Part shown: one piece after another, positions 9,461-16,991 of the stretch
Layout of the letters: every line of letters starts with the position of its first letter
Position numbering within the stretch: position 1 is the stretch's first letter
Origin: an uncultured bacterium
Lineage (GTDB): Bacteria; Fidelibacterota; Marinisomatia; Marinisomatales; UBA1611
Reading direction: 5' to 3'
Length of the DNA stretch: 19,972 bases
Assembly (NCBI GenBank): GCA_938092125.1
Contig: CALKMQ010000163.1
Span: 1 to 19,972 of the forward strand
The notes under the pieces: model-generated
What the model saw: only the letters and a program-made list of their open reading frames with translations
Databases searched by the model: none
What the model was told of the DNA's origin: nothing
Translations under genes and position numbers: made by a program

Positions 9461-10069
9461 TTATTTTCTGGCAGATAACACCGAATCAATTAAACCGTAT
9501 TTTTTTGCTTCGTTAGCTGACATAAAATTATCTCTATCTGTATCGTCCTCAATCTTTTTTAATGATTGCCCTGTATTTTTAGATAATATTTTATTAAGCT
9601 GAGTTTTCATTCTAAGAATTTCATCTGCTTGGATCCTAATATCAACAGCTTGTCCTTGCGCACCGCCCATTGGCTGGTGAATCATAATTCTGCTATTTGG
9701 GAGAGCCGATCTTTTCCCCTTAGCGCCCCCAGCAAGAAGAAAAGCGCCCATGCTAGCAGCTTGCCCCATACAAATTGTTGCCACATCAGGCTTAATGTAT
9801 TGCATAGTATCATAAATCCCAAAACCAGAGGTTATAATTCCACCAGGTGAATTAATATAAAGATAGATATCTTTTTCAGAGTCTTCTGATTCTAGAAAAA
9901 GAAGCTGCGCAATTACAAGAGAAGACATTGTGTCATCTATTGGGGTACCAAGGAATATAATTCTTTCTTTTAGCAGTCTTGAATAAATATCAAATGCTCT
10001 TTCAGATCGACCAGTTTGTTCTACTACGATAGGTACTAACTGATTAATAATATCTTTATCTATGCTCAT
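9461..10069 (-). CDS. clpP: ClpP, ATP-dependent Clp protease proteolytic subunit
   Basis: ClpP forms a barrel of two heptameric rings that degrades proteins unfolded by ClpX. The 202 residues match the usual length. The catalytic triad is complete: Ser106 in GQAASMGAF, His131 in IMIHQPMGG and Asp180 in TDRDNF. The substrate-strand motif YINSPGG lies at 71-77. There is no long propeptide. The ATG at 10069 overlaps the tig stop as ATGA, and the TAA is followed at once by the clpX ATG. This spacing implies coupled translation of a chaperone, a protease and an unfoldase from a single message. Confidence 0.98.
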   Translation of the reverse strand: MSIDKDIINQLVPIVVEQTGRSERAFDIYSRLLKERIIFLGTPIDDTMSSLVIAQLLFLESEDSEKDIYLYINSPGGIITSGFGIYDTMQYIKPDVATICMGQAASMGAFLLAGGAKGKRSALPNSRIMIHQPMGGAQGQAVDIRIQADEILRMKTQLNKILSKNTGQSLKKIEDDTDRDNFMSANEAKKYGLIDSVLSARK

Positions 10070-11352
10070 TGGCCTTCCCCGCGAATGTCCTTTGTATTTA
10101 CTTCAACTTCTTTAATTTTTGCAAATTGAGTTAGATATTCTAATATCTTTTTTTCAGTTAAATCATCTTCAATTCGCTGTCTATTACTAGGTTTTTTATA
10201 AAACCTTCGAATTTCTTTTTCAGATTGTGGCGTACGAGACACTAAACTTTCTACCTCAGCATCTATATCCTCTCTACTAAAACTTAACTGCTCCTGATCG
10301 ATAAGTTTTTTACGGATTAAGTACCACTTTAAATTTCTTTCCGCAGAAGGTCTGTATGTTTCAAGAACTTTCTGTTCATCAACCTTTTCGCCATTATTTT
10401 GTTTTTTCACATCTTCCAAAATATTATTAAGATAGTTGTTTACCATACTAGGAGGCGTTTCAAATCCAATTTTATCTATCAGAGCATCTGAAATTTCTTT
10501 CTCAAAATTTTGACGTGATCTTTCAGCAAAATTCTCATTAATTTTTTCAAGTACGTCTTTATTTAATTCATCTACTGATTTTAATTCAGGATTTACCATC
10601 TTGACAAAATCATCGTTAAGATCTGGCAATACTTCTCTTTCTACTTTAACAACAGTTAATTCATATGGGTTTTTGATTGTTTTGTCTTCATTATCAGGTA
10701 AGTCTAGTTTTGATAACTCACCTGGTTTGAGGCCAATTAATTTACTTGTTTGATCATCGGTAAAGGACCCATCTCCAACTTTTAACATTTGCTTTTCAAA
10801 TTTTTTGCCAATAATTGCAACACCAGACTCATCTAATTTTTGCAGATCACACAAAATAAAATCTTTTTCTTGAGCACCATCTTCAACCGTTTCAATGCGA
10901 GCATGAGACCTTCTAAGTTGGTTTATACCGTCAGTGATATCTTGATCATCAGGAATAAATTTATTTTTCTGAACTTTAAACATATTATTTTTGAATTTGG
11001 GCAATTTAAAATCTGGTTCAACCTCGAATTTTGCAATAAATGAAAAATGCTCACCTAACTTGAACTGGACATCCTTTATTTCTGCTTGATTTACTGGCAC
11101 GATTTTTTCTTCCTGTAAGGCCAACAAATAATATTTATGAATATTATCATCCATGAACTGAGCCTCAATATTTGGCTGAAATTGCTGCATTAGTCTATCG
11201 CGAGGAATTTTTCCAGGTCTAAAGCCAGGAAGCTTTACCTTTTTACTAAATTTTTTAATAGTAGATTCAAAGTCCGACTCTAGTGTAGACCATGGAATAT
11301 CAAGCTCTACTTCTTTTGTATAATCATTTATGTTTTTTACGTTTATCTTCAA
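10066..11352 (-). CDS. tig: Trigger factor, ribosome-associated chaperone
   Basis: Trigger factor binds the ribosome near the exit tunnel and shields nascent chains. The 428 residues have the usual length. The ribosome-docking signature GFRPGKIP lies at 43-50 in the N-terminal domain. An FKBP-type segment spans about 155-240, including a KVGDGSFTDD stretch and LKPGE. A helical, charged C-terminal chaperone domain follows. The start is a TTG at 11352; a good Shine-Dalgarno AGGA at 11362-11359, six bases upstream, supports it. It is the first gene of tig-clpP-clpX, an order found widely in bacteria, and overlaps clpP by four bases. Whether the prolyl isomerase site is active cannot be judged by eye. 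Confidence 0.97.
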   Translation of the reverse strand: MKINVKNINDYTKEVELDIPWSTLESDFESTIKKFSKKVKLPGFRPGKIPRDRLMQQFQPNIEAQFMDDNIHKYYLLALQEEKIVPVNQAEIKDVQFKLGEHFSFIAKFEVEPDFKLPKFKNNMFKVQKNKFIPDDQDITDGINQLRRSHARIETVEDGAQEKDFILCDLQKLDESGVAIIGKKFEKQMLKVGDGSFTDDQTSKLIGLKPGELSKLDLPDNEDKTIKNPYELTVVKVEREVLPDLNDDFVKMVNPELKSVDELNKDVLEKINENFAERSRQNFEKEISDALIDKIGFETPPSMVNNYLNNILEDVKKQNNGEKVDEQKVLETYRPSAERNLKWYLIRKKLIDQEQLSFSREDIDAEVESLVSRTPQSEKEIRRFYKKPSNRQRIEDDLTEKKILEYLTQFAKIKEVEVNTKDIRGEGQ

Positions 11353-11358
11353 TTTGTA

Positions 11359-11362
11359 TCCT
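11359..11362 (-). promoter_or_regulatory. Shine-Dalgarno site that fixes the TTG start of tig
   Basis: On the minus strand AAGGA is followed by six bases and then the TTG at 11352. The placement is typical and supports the non-ATG start, which also gives the normal trigger-factor N-terminus. Confidence 0.6.
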
Positions 11363-11396
11363 TTTCTAAGGCGAGGAATTTATACAAGCATTTACA

Positions 11397-11426
11397 AGTA
11401 TACCACATAGTAAATAATAATTTAAA
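11397..11426 (-). promoter_or_regulatory. Candidate promoter for tig-clpP-clpX
   Basis: On the minus strand the -10 is TATACT at 11402-11397, preceded by TGG, which gives an extended -10 (TGnTATAnT). A weak -35, TTTAAA at 11426-11421, lies 18 bases upstream. It would give a leader of about 38 bases before the tig start. Found by eye against the general housekeeping sigma consensus; this lineage's own consensus may differ. Confidence 0.4.
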
Positions 11427-11443
11427 CCACTTTAAAACAAAAA

Positions 11444-13177
11444 TTACTTTCTCAAATCGATAGAATTTTGGATTTTTTCATTCCACTTTGTCCATCTTTC
11501 TTTTTTTACTGACCTCTTTGGAGTACCTTCAAAGCTTTTCGTTCCATCAGCATACCACTCTATCCATTTACCAATAGCCAGCCCTTCTTCAACTTCACCT
11601 TCAATACTTTTTTGCCCATCAGAATACCACTCAGTCCATTTACCTGTTAGCACCCCACTTTCCCAATTTGCTTCTTGCTTTGAATTGCTATTGGCATACC
11701 ACTCAGTCCATTTACCACTAGGAAAACCCTCTTCATAAGATTCTACTGATTTTTTTTCACCAGTAACAAAATATTCTGTCCATGTACCAACTTTAGCCCC
11801 TTCCGAATACTCGCCTTCTATTTTTTCTTGACCGTTCTCATACCATTCCGTATACTTGCCATTTAAGCTCCCGCTTGACCAGTTATATTCTTTTTTATTT
11901 GTTCCTGATTCGAACCACTCGCTCCAAGTGCCTTCTTCTTTGCCATTTACATATGACTGAGATAATTTTTCATTGCCATTCTCAAACCAAAGATTCCAAG
12001 TGCCACTGCCTTTGCCTAGTTTATCTTCACCGCCCGATTCGTAAATAACCTGTACTCTTTTTTCACCATTCGAATACCACTCTGTCCATTCTCTATCAAT
12101 AATGTCATATTGATCTTTTTTTGGATCAAAGTCATTCAGTGCCGATACAGCAATCAAGTTTGATAGTAAACCATTCTCGTATCTACCTTCTAATTGTTTG
12201 TTCGCCTCAGAATCTCTAAATGTCCATTTTCCAGACCTTTGACCTATATCAAATACTCCTGAACTATCAAGCATCCCTTCCCGACTCCACCAAACCCAAG
12301 TTTTATCTTCTAGATTGTTTTTAAAAAAACCTTCACTAGACTTTTGCTGATCATCGAACCAAAGTATAAATGCAGATTCACCTTCTTTTTTATTTAGCTC
12401 ATAAGAGCGCCACCCCCATGGATACCAATTTGTCCACTTGCCAGATTTTTCACCATCTATGTAATCACCCTCAACCTCAATTTGTCCATTATTATACCAT
12501 AAAAGCCATTTACCATTTTTTTTATTGTTTTTATAGGTTTCTTTTAACTTTGTTTGCCCATTGCTATGCCATTCAACCCATTGGCCATCTTTTTCGCCGT
12601 TAATATAGTTACCAGTTTCTTTAAGTTGACCATTGGGATGCCAGTAATTCCAAATTCCATCATTTAAAAAAGCTAGGCCAGAGCTATCACTACTTACAGG
12701 ATTCCCTTCCTCTCGTTTTTGTCCGTTTGGATACCAATAAACCCAAAGACCATCGGGTTTACCATTCAAAAAGTTGCCTTCAACCATTAGTTGGCCATTC
12801 TGATACCACTCTGTCCATTTCCCGTCATGGATACCTTCTTTATAAGTCCTCTCAAACTCTAACTGGCCATTGGAATACCACTGTTTATGAACACCATTTT
12901 TAATTCCTAATTGATATTCAACTTCCTTTTCAGGCTGACCGTTCTCATACCAATTGCTCCATTTTGCATCCGGCCTACCATCAACATAATTATATTCTAG
13001 TTTATTAATCCCACTAGCCCAAACAGCCTTTACATTACCACTAAAACTAGTATCTTGATCTGGAGCATACATCAACCCGTTTCTATCAAACAGGTCTTCA
13101 TATTTAATGATCTGATCATCTTGAGAAAACGCCAAAGCATAAAATACTAGAAACAGATAAAATCGAGGTTTATTCAT
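11444..13177 (-). CDS. Secreted MORN-type (YwqK-like) repeat protein, about 20 repeats
   Basis: The 577-residue protein starts with a signal peptide of about 18 residues ending AFS before QDD, so it is exported. A short segment (DLFDRNGLMY) of a kind common before MORN_2 repeats follows. The rest is about 20 tandem repeats of 23-24 residues on the pattern GKWTEWYxNGQxxxEGxYxxGxxx, with Trp and Tyr at fixed places. Repeats in the middle (about 255-350) are degenerate; those at about 391-541 are the most regular. MORN-type repeats build elongated beta structures that bind partners or envelopes. Database labels such as 'YwqK family antitoxin' are common for this repeat, but a signal peptide and this repeat number argue against an intracellular antitoxin here. 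It lies 18 bases after the 63-residue gene and is likely co-transcribed with it. Confidence 0.9.
   Translation of the reverse strand: MNKPRFYLFLVFYALAFSQDDQIIKYEDLFDRNGLMYAPDQDTSFSGNVKAVWASGINKLEYNYVDGRPDAKWSNWYENGQPEKEVEYQLGIKNGVHKQWYSNGQLEFERTYKEGIHDGKWTEWYQNGQLMVEGNFLNGKPDGLWVYWYPNGQKREEGNPVSSDSSGLAFLNDGIWNYWHPNGQLKETGNYINGEKDGQWVEWHSNGQTKLKETYKNNKKNGKWLLWYNNGQIEVEGDYIDGEKSGKWTNWYPWGWRSYELNKKEGESAFILWFDDQQKSSEGFFKNNLEDKTWVWWSREGMLDSSGVFDIGQRSGKWTFRDSEANKQLEGRYENGLLSNLIAVSALNDFDPKKDQYDIIDREWTEWYSNGEKRVQVIYESGGEDKLGKGSGTWNLWFENGNEKLSQSYVNGKEEGTWSEWFESGTNKKEYNWSSGSLNGKYTEWYENGQEKIEGEYSEGAKVGTWTEYFVTGEKKSVESYEEGFPSGKWTEWYANSNSKQEANWESGVLTGKWTEWYSDGQKSIEGEVEEGLAIGKWIEWYADGTKSFEGTPKRSVKKERWTKWNEKIQNSIDLRK
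11553..12004. repeat. Seven in-register 72-bp units inside the MORN-type gene
   Basis: The repeat core on the plus strand is TACCACTCxxTCCATTTACC. It begins at 11553, 11625, 11697, 11769, 11841, 11913 and 11985, each exactly 72 bases apart. The copies at 11625 and 11697 are identical over 20 bases, and the copy at 11553 differs at two. Later copies diverge gradually. The exact period equals 24 codons, so gain or loss of a unit keeps the frame. Confidence 0.85.
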
Positions 13178-13195
13178 TTAAATGCGAAGTCGTTT

Positions 13196-13387
13196 TTAAA
13201 TATGCTTTACCAAATAAACCTGAATATTTGTTCCACCACTACTACTTGATGCTACAGTAAAGCCCTTATTAATATAATCATCAACTGCATCAACTAACTC
13301 TAGCCCACAGCTGATTGTTGTAGTTATCATAACATTATTTTCACCTTCAAATATATCAAGATGATCAACTATTTTACGTTCACCCAT
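13196..13387 (-). CDS. Small hypothetical protein, 63 residues
   Basis: I do not recognise the family. The protein has a beta-strand (VMITTTISC), a helix (LELVDAVDDYINKG) and a second strand pair (FTVASSS and IQVYLVK), a layout like the small DUF4177-type domains that end in a 'GW/GF-x-V...YLxK' pattern. There is no signal peptide or membrane segment, so it should be cytoplasmic. A clear Shine-Dalgarno GGAG lies seven bases before the ATG, which supports a real gene despite its size. It is 18 bases upstream of the MORN-type gene on the same strand and probably shares its promoter. Confidence 0.6.
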   Translation of the reverse strand: MGERKIVDHLDIFEGENNVMITTTISCGLELVDAVDDYINKGFTVASSSSGGTNIQVYLVKHI

Positions 13388-13394
13388 TCAATTA

Positions 13395-13398
13395 CTCC
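13395..13398 (-). promoter_or_regulatory. Shine-Dalgarno site of the 63-residue gene
   Basis: GGAG on the minus strand is followed by seven bases and the ATG at 13387. It is one of the best ribosome binding sites in the window and is the main evidence that this short frame is translated. Confidence 0.55.
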
Positions 13399-13481
13399 AT
13401 TTGTTTACTATAAATTATATTTAACTATACAAAATTATTTTTTCCTTAACCACATTTTTCATTGGAAGAGAAAACTGCAAT

Positions 13482-14378
13482 TTATTGTTTTAAACTATTT
13501 TTTGACATAACCATTATTATTGAAAAGAGGACCAGAATAGAACCTATAATAAAATTCAAATTGATATACTCATCAAAAAATAAAATACCAATGACTGCTG
13601 CAAACAATACCTGAATGTAGCTAATTGGAGCAGCTTTCGTTGCAGGTAGCTCTTTATAACCATATGTCAAAAATAATTGACCAAATTGAGTAAAAATGCC
13701 TATCAAAAGCAAATAAAACCAAGTTATTAAGGAAGGAGATTCCCAATTTGAGAAAAGGAAAGGAAGACACACAGGTACCGTAAACAAAGGGAAATAGAAC
13801 ATTATAACTAAAGGATGCTCATTCACTTTCGTAGATTTTCTAACTAGTACATAGGCTAACCCTGTTAAAAAGCTTCCGGAAATAGCAATAACGAGACTTT
13901 CTAATTCTAAAGATTTCCCAGATAATAAAGGAAAACCCAAGAGAGCATAAACCCCAAAAAAACCGCATAATATGCCAATAACAATCCGTTTACTTATAAC
14001 TTCAGATATTAAAACTGAGGCGATAATCGCTGTAAATAATGGATAAAGGTATTGAATCACAGTTGCCTCTGATAGAGGAAATCTTTTAATAGATTCATAA
14101 ACAAGAAAGAGCGCAATTGTTCCAGTTATCCCTCTGGCTATTAATAACTTCCTATTATTTCCAAATGGCTCAATTTTATTTCTATAAAGAAAAAATCCAG
14201 TTATAACTAATGTAAATAAACCCCTCACAAAAACAATTTGGATTGTTGGGAGAGCATAACCAGCTAGTTTTACAAATACTGTCATCAAACAAAAACTACC
14301 AGCGCTTAAAACCATAAAGGCCACGCCTGGAGCGAAGGGCAATCTTCGCAGTGTTTGAGTGGTTTTTATATCGCTCAA
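13482..14378 (-). CDS. EamA-family (drug/metabolite superfamily) membrane transporter
   Basis: The 298-residue inner-membrane protein has about ten hydrophobic helices in two EamA repeats, at about 17-147 and 163-292. Each repeat has the family's signature near its fourth helix: PLSEATVIQYLYPLFTAII at about 101-119, and PATKAAPISYIQ followed by the helix ending FFDEYI. Members export metabolites, amino acids or drugs; the substrate cannot be read here. The start is a TTG at 14378: an in-frame TAA lies eight codons upstream, and the next ATG would remove the cytoplasmic N-terminus before helix 1. No Shine-Dalgarno is visible. It lies 27 bases after the rhodanese gene. Confidence 0.88.
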   Translation of the reverse strand: MSDIKTTQTLRRLPFAPGVAFMVLSAGSFCLMTVFVKLAGYALPTIQIVFVRGLFTLVITGFFLYRNKIEPFGNNRKLLIARGITGTIALFLVYESIKRFPLSEATVIQYLYPLFTAIIASVLISEVISKRIVIGILCGFFGVYALLGFPLLSGKSLELESLVIAISGSFLTGLAYVLVRKSTKVNEHPLVIMFYFPLFTVPVCLPFLFSNWESPSLITWFYLLLIGIFTQFGQLFLTYGYKELPATKAAPISYIQVLFAAVIGILFFDEYINLNFIIGSILVLFSIIMVMSKNSLKQ

Positions 14379-14405
14379 GGAATCAAAAAAAAGAATGCAT
14401 TATTA

Positions 14406-14774
14406 TCATTTTTGAGCTGAAAAGTATTCTTTCCAAGCTAGGTAACCACCCTCTAAATTTATAGCATTGAAATTATTTTTTTTCAAAAACTCTGTCGCTA
14501 GTCTCGACCTTCTACCACTCCTACAATAAACAATGATTTTTTTATCCTTATAATATTCTAATAAAGTTATTTTTTTTTCTAAAACATTAACAGGTATCAA
14601 TAATGCATTCTTAATACTACCATCGTAATTAAACTCCTGTGATGTTCTAACATCTAAAAACAATACATCTTCTTGATCAAGGTATTTTATTGCATCTTGC
14701 ACTGATATATTTTCTTGATCTTTACAAGAAACAAGCAATATTAAAAATATTAAATAAAATTTAATTTTTGTCAT
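14406..14774 (-). CDS. Rhodanese-domain lipoprotein
   Basis: The 122-residue protein has a lipoprotein signal, hydrophobic residues 6-16 ending in the lipobox LVSC with Cys17, so it should be anchored in the periplasm or outer membrane. A single rhodanese domain spans about 24-119. It has the LDVRTSQEF motif at 40-48, the active-site loop YCRSGRRS with catalytic Cys84, and LEGGYLAWK near the end. Single-domain rhodaneses carry a persulfide on this Cys and move sulfane sulfur between thiols, or act as redox sensors. Six bases separate it from the GIDE-like gene upstream, so they are likely co-transcribed. The acceptor is unknown. Confidence 0.9.
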   Translation of the reverse strand: MTKIKFYLIFLILLVSCKDQENISVQDAIKYLDQEDVLFLDVRTSQEFNYDGSIKNALLIPVNVLEKKITLLEYYKDKKIIVYCRSGRRSRLATEFLKKNNFNAINLEGGYLAWKEYFSAQK

Positions 14775-14780
14775 AAATAA

Positions 14781-15644
14781 CTAAATATAACCTAATGAGT
14801 TTAAAATCATACTAAGGCCAGCAGCTGAAAGTATAATCCCAAATGGTACAGCAAAGGACTGCCCTCCATTTTCATCAATCAACTCTTTCTCAGATTTATC
14901 ACTTATAATAAAAAGTCCTTTTTTAGACTTATCTATCACTGCAGCAACATTTTTTGAATTTTTTAATTCATCCTTTAAAACAGGACGAGCATTGCCTAAA
15001 ATATAAATGTCATCATCAGGTTCAAGATATGTAACAGTAAGTCGCATCCTTTTTTTCCCACCAAACCAGCCCTTCAATTTTACATTGTATTTGCGACAAT
15101 AATCTTGGATAATTGGTGGAATTTCATCTGAAAAAAATGTCGCTAAATCATACTGTTTATCGCGTTTTACATCATTCATATTTACATCATCTAGATAAAT
15201 AAGAACAGATCCAGTTTGATCACTAATTAAAAAAGGTACTTGGTTTTTTGCTTTGTGCCTTGTCACCCATTTACGAGTCTTTCCACTTTTAACAAGCTCT
15301 TGAATGTGTATTCGCCAATAAACACATTCTTTGTCATCGAACGGGTCTTTTAGTATTTTATCTGTAACTTGTATTTTCCCCTTTAATTCAACCAAACCCA
15401 TAGATAAAGATCGTATCTTTGATGTGGGAACATTCTCTAATAATCTTTTCATTTCTAAATTTTTTAAACTATTGAAGGAAGTCGTAAGTCCAACAACAAG
15501 TAGCATAATACCAAAAAATAAACCATCACTCTTATTCCCACTCAAAACAGTAGAATGATCTTGGATGTGTAATTTCGTGATAAAAAATCCAAAAATATAA
15601 TAAGTAGCTATGCTATTTTGTAAAAATCTGAATTTTATAGGCAT
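14781..15644 (-). CDS. MUL1/GIDE-like membrane protein without RING finger
   Basis: The 287-residue protein resembles the 'Beside A Membrane'/GIDE family (PF12483) known from the eukaryotic ubiquitin ligase MUL1, whose prokaryotic relatives lack the RING. After a helix at about 42-57, the PTSKIRSLSMGLVELKGK stretch, ECVYWRIHIQE near 107-117, FLISDQTGSVLIYLDD near 139-154 and DDDIYILGNA near 211-220 follow the family order, and a helix at about 266-285 ends the protein. The globular part should face one side of the inner membrane. No Cys/His cluster follows, so no ubiquitin-ligase role is expected. The ATG at 15644, preceded by a TTG, gives an N-terminus with a further hydrophobic stretch (ATYYIFGFFI); homologues often begin nearer the second helix, so the true start may be internal. 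It is the first of three genes with the rhodanese and transporter. Confidence 0.8.
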   Translation of the reverse strand: MPIKFRFLQNSIATYYIFGFFITKLHIQDHSTVLSGNKSDGLFFGIMLLVVGLTTSFNSLKNLEMKRLLENVPTSKIRSLSMGLVELKGKIQVTDKILKDPFDDKECVYWRIHIQELVKSGKTRKWVTRHKAKNQVPFLISDQTGSVLIYLDDVNMNDVKRDKQYDLATFFSDEIPPIIQDYCRKYNVKLKGWFGGKKRMRLTVTYLEPDDDIYILGNARPVLKDELKNSKNVAAVIDKSKKGLFIISDKSEKELIDENGGQSFAVPFGIILSAAGLSMILNSLGYI

Positions 15645-15761
15645 CAATTAGAACTTTAATTATTTAAAATAATAAATATTTTTAAAGATTTAAATTTAAG
15701 GCTTATTTGCGTTACTATCACTTTCTCGTTAATTCAAAAAATTAGATTACTGTAAAAAACA
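15645..15761. other. Divergent promoter region, GIDE-like gene and MFS gene
   Basis: The 117-base AT-rich gap separates two divergent starts and must contain promoters for both operons. I could not single out a reliable -10/-35 on either strand. Confidence 0.4.
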
Positions 15762-16991
15762 ATGCTTAAAATTTTAGGTAACCGAACATTCTTATTATTT
15801 TTTCTGGGAAACATTATTTCCCTAGTCGGCTTTGGTTTCAATCTTATTGCATTTAGTTGGCTCGTCCTTGAAGAAACGGGGTCTGAATTTGCACTTGGGA
15901 AGATCATGGCTGCTGCAACGACGCCGGGCTTAATTCTTGCCTTATTTGCTGGCGTTATAATTGATAAAGTTAATCGAAAATGGCTCTTGGTAATCTTAGA
16001 TATTTTTAGAGTTTTCGTACTTGCAGTTTTCATCTATAACTTTAAAATCGACGGTTTCAATTTATTGATACTTTATCCTGTGATGATGTTAATGGGCTTA
16101 GGTAACTCTCTTTTTTGGCCAACGGCTCAGGCATTTGTCCAAGAGTTGGTAGATGAAAAAGATTATTTCCCGGCCAATGCATTATTATCCGCTAGCTATC
16201 AAGTAGGTTCTTTAATTGGTGCCAGCGCAGGCGGATTTATAGTTCATATTTATGGCCCTATAGCTGCTTTATATTTTAATGCTATGGCCTATTTTATTTC
16301 AGCTATCTTTATTTCTCTTGCGCCCTTCAAAAATGATAAACCAAGAGAAAACTCTGAAAATATATCAACTGCACTTTCAAAAGGATTTTTATTTTTGAAA
16401 GATAAAGCGTGGGTCCTTTTTCTAGGAATCACGACAATTATGTCTGATGTAGCAATTTGGGGTGCACTAAGCGTTCTAACCATTACAATGTCAAAAGAGA
16501 TTTTTAATAAGGGCAGTTGGGGCTATGGTCTAATGGATGCTATGTATGGCTTTGGAGCATTGATATCAACAATTGTAGTGGCAATAATTACCAAAAAATT
16601 TGGACGAAGAAAATCTTTGACTTGGTGTTATAGCATAGCCGGATTATGCTGTTTCATATCACCTTTTTCACCAACAATTTATATTGCTGGGATTGCTTAT
16701 CTTTTAATGGGTCTTCATAACAATTCTGCAAGAATAATCGTAAGAACTCTTTTTATGGAAATAATACCAAACAATATAATGGGCAGAGTACAAACTATTT
16801 TTGGCGTTTACACTAGAGTGATGATGCTGACTAGTGTATTAATAGCGGGATGGGTCACTGAAAATTTAAATCCTCACATAGGTATGAACTTTGCTAGTGC
16901 TCACTACCTTATTGCCCTGATAGGGATTGTTGTAATTAGTAAGTTCTCAAATTTTAGAAAAGAGATATTTAAAGTAAAAAATCATGCCTGA
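15762..16991 (+). CDS. Major facilitator superfamily transporter (MFS, exporter-like)
   Basis: The 409-residue inner-membrane protein has about twelve hydrophobic helices. The loop after helix 2 has AGVIIDKVNRKWLLV at about 63-77, the MFS motif A in degenerate form, and the matching loop in the second half has ITKKFGRRKSL. The opening FLLFFLGNIISLVGFGF and WLVLEETGS resemble MFS_3-type drug or siderophore exporters such as EntS, so efflux is the likeliest role. The substrate is unknown. It begins the plus-strand run, diverging from the GIDE-like gene across a 117-base AT-rich gap, and its end overlaps mutM by eight bases. No Shine-Dalgarno is visible before the ATG. Confidence 0.9.
   Translation: MLKILGNRTFLLFFLGNIISLVGFGFNLIAFSWLVLEETGSEFALGKIMAAATTPGLILALFAGVIIDKVNRKWLLVILDIFRVFVLAVFIYNFKIDGFNLLILYPVMMLMGLGNSLFWPTAQAFVQELVDEKDYFPANALLSASYQVGSLIGASAGGFIVHIYGPIAALYFNAMAYFISAIFISLAPFKNDKPRENSENISTALSKGFLFLKDKAWVLFLGITTIMSDVAIWGALSVLTITMSKEIFNKGSWGYGLMDAMYGFGALISTIVVAIITKKFGRRKSLTWCYSIAGLCCFISPFSPTIYIAGIAYLLMGLHNNSARIIVRTLFMEIIPNNIMGRVQTIFGVYTRVMMLTSVLIAGWVTENLNPHIGMNFASAHYLIALIGIVVISKFSNFRKEIFKVKNHA

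Noticed and set aside
11553..12004. CRISPR array, because of regular spacing near 72 bases
   Set aside because: Units are contiguous coding repeats without unique spacers, and are translated in frame.
12370..12603. Plus-strand 77-codon frame inside the MORN-type gene
   Set aside because: It arises from the complement of the repeat; its His/Cys-rich sequence mirrors the repeat units.
11444..13177. Toxin-antitoxin system suggested by the YwqK label for this repeat
   Set aside because: The protein has a signal peptide and about 20 repeats, and the adjacent 63-residue protein shows no toxin features.
13401..13445. Promoter for the 63-residue gene at TATAAT (13419-13414, minus strand)
   Set aside because: A -10-like hexamer exists, but no -35 at usual spacing, and the region is so AT-rich that such hexamers are expected by chance.
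13470..13500. Terminator hairpin after the EamA gene (AAAAC/GTTTT)
   Set aside because: The stem is only five bases, with one G-C pair and no T-run of note after it.
14781..15644. Ubiquitin-ligase activity of the MUL1-like protein
   Set aside because: There is no RING Cys/His cluster after the GIDE-type domain, and the protein ends in a membrane helix.
15734..16033. Minus-strand 99-codon open frame opposite the MFS gene start
   Set aside because: The composition is atypical (Lys/Pro/Thr-rich, no domain) and it overlaps the MFS N-terminus, which has recognisable motifs.
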